In this document: piece after piece, positions 6,724-7,085 of the stretch
How the letters are laid out: every line of letters begins with the position of its first letter
Position numbering within the stretch: position 1 is the first letter of the stretch
Source of the DNA: Bacteroidales bacterium
GTDB taxonomy: Bacteria; Bacteroidota; Bacteroidia; Bacteroidales; Muribaculaceae
Assembly: GCA_004554255.1 (NCBI GenBank)
Contig: SFNC01000093.1
Coordinates: 1-7,085, forward strand
Direction of reading: 5' to 3'
DNA length: 7,085 nucleotides
Position numbers and translations under genes: made by a program
The notes under the pieces: model-generated
The model's input: the letters and a program-made list of their open reading frames with translations, nothing else
Database searches by the model: none
What the model was told of the DNA's origin: nothing

Positions 6724-7085
6724 CACTTGAACTTGAATAATTTACACACCCCTTTCCAAGCCGGTATGCGTAACTGGTCTACAATAACGCTGCCGAAGAA
6801 AACCACAAACACAGCACCGGCGTATACGGCAATCTGCACGCCAAGCCCGCCGGCAGGGTTAATTTTGTTCAACATCGGATTAAACCAGTCATCTACAACC
6901 AACGGCGATGTATGTATAAAATATATCGCGAACACAGATGCCGAAATTGTATTTATTATGCGGCTGTAGCCGATTTTCAACGTGGCAAACCACACAAAAA
7001 GGGACACCGACGACAACACTATCAGCGGACGGAGATACGCCCAGTTAAAATAAGGCATCTGATAACGTGCGCCTATATACGACAG
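6723..7085 (-). CDS. Acyltransferase-3 family membrane protein, C-terminal part only
   Basis: Only the last 120 residues lie in the window; the frame is open to the right edge, so the ATG at 7058 is internal rather than the start. The fragment has three hydrophobic segments at about 19-37, 44-64 and 82-103. Between them is ISASVFAIYFIHTSPLV, matching the late-helix SxFxIYxIH block of OafA/YrhL-like acyltransferase-3 proteins, and near the end VDQLRIPAWKG, a common ending in this family in Bacteroidales. These multi-pass inner-membrane enzymes transfer acetyl or other acyl groups onto sugars of surface polysaccharide. The protein is normally ~330-380 residues, so about two thirds is missing, including the N-terminal catalytic His region. 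It overlaps the glycosyltransferase start by one base (TGATG). Family assignment is good but rests on the C-terminus alone; an EpsG/Wzy-like membrane protein is a less likely alternative. Confidence 0.75.
   Translation of the reverse strand: MSYIGARYQMPYFNWAYLRPLIVLSSVSLFVWFATLKIGYSRIINTISASVFAIYFIHTSPLVVDDWFNPMLNKINPAGGLGVQIAVYAGAVFVVFFGSVIVDQLRIPAWKGVCKLFKFK

Noticed and set aside
6724..6726. GTG as an alternative start of the glycosyltransferase
   Set aside because: It would add one residue before the ATG at 6723; the ATG forms the classic TGATG junction with the upstream stop and gives a typical MKLLFIID start.
1..7085. A novel defence, mobile or RNA-based system hidden in the window
   Set aside because: Nearly every base belongs to seven recognisable genes, gaps are at most 24 nt, and there are no spaced repeats, recombinase-like proteins or unexplained non-coding stretches.

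Overview
The window looks like a chromosomal segment of a Bacteroidota bacterium, most likely order Bacteroidales and possibly near the Muribaculaceae. This placement is inference: most genes start without a Shine-Dalgarno sequence, the base composition is moderately GC, and the acyltransferase and glycosyltransferase resemble those of Bacteroidales surface-polysaccharide loci. No rRNA or other phylogenetic marker is present to confirm it.

Positions 1-5576 (+ strand) hold a glycine cleavage operon covering every component: gcvT (5' end outside the window), gcvH, gcvPA, gcvPB and lpd. Spacing is tight: 24 nt, 16 nt, an 8-nt overlap, then 12 nt. GcvPA and GcvPB form the PLP-dependent decarboxylase (P-protein). 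GcvH carries the aminomethyl group on a lipoyl-lysine. GcvT transfers the one-carbon unit to tetrahydrofolate and releases ammonia. Lpd reoxidises the dihydrolipoyl arm with NAD+. Together they convert glycine, THF and NAD+ to CO2, NH3, methylene-THF and NADH. All expected catalytic or cofactor motifs are visible and no frame is broken. The operon promoter, and any glycine riboswitch, would lie left of the window.

Positions 5584-7085 (- strand) hold two genes converging on the operon: a GT4-type glycosyltransferase, preceded by the C-terminal part of a membrane acyltransferase-3 protein that runs off the right edge. They are joined by a TGATG stop/start junction. They look like the downstream end of a cell-surface polysaccharide or lipopolysaccharide gene cluster and have no evident metabolic link to glycine cleavage.

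The two blocks meet tail to tail with 7 nt between stop codons. A perfect 12-bp hairpin with a U-rich tail, suited to terminating the gcv operon, lies inside the last codons of the glycosyltransferase gene. No non-coding stretch exceeds 30 nt. I see no tRNA, rRNA, CRISPR array, insertion sequence or phage gene, and no evidence of an undescribed system. The most interesting points are the nested terminator, the Shine-Dalgarno-driven overlap between gcvPA and gcvPB, and the clostridial-like make-up of the operon.
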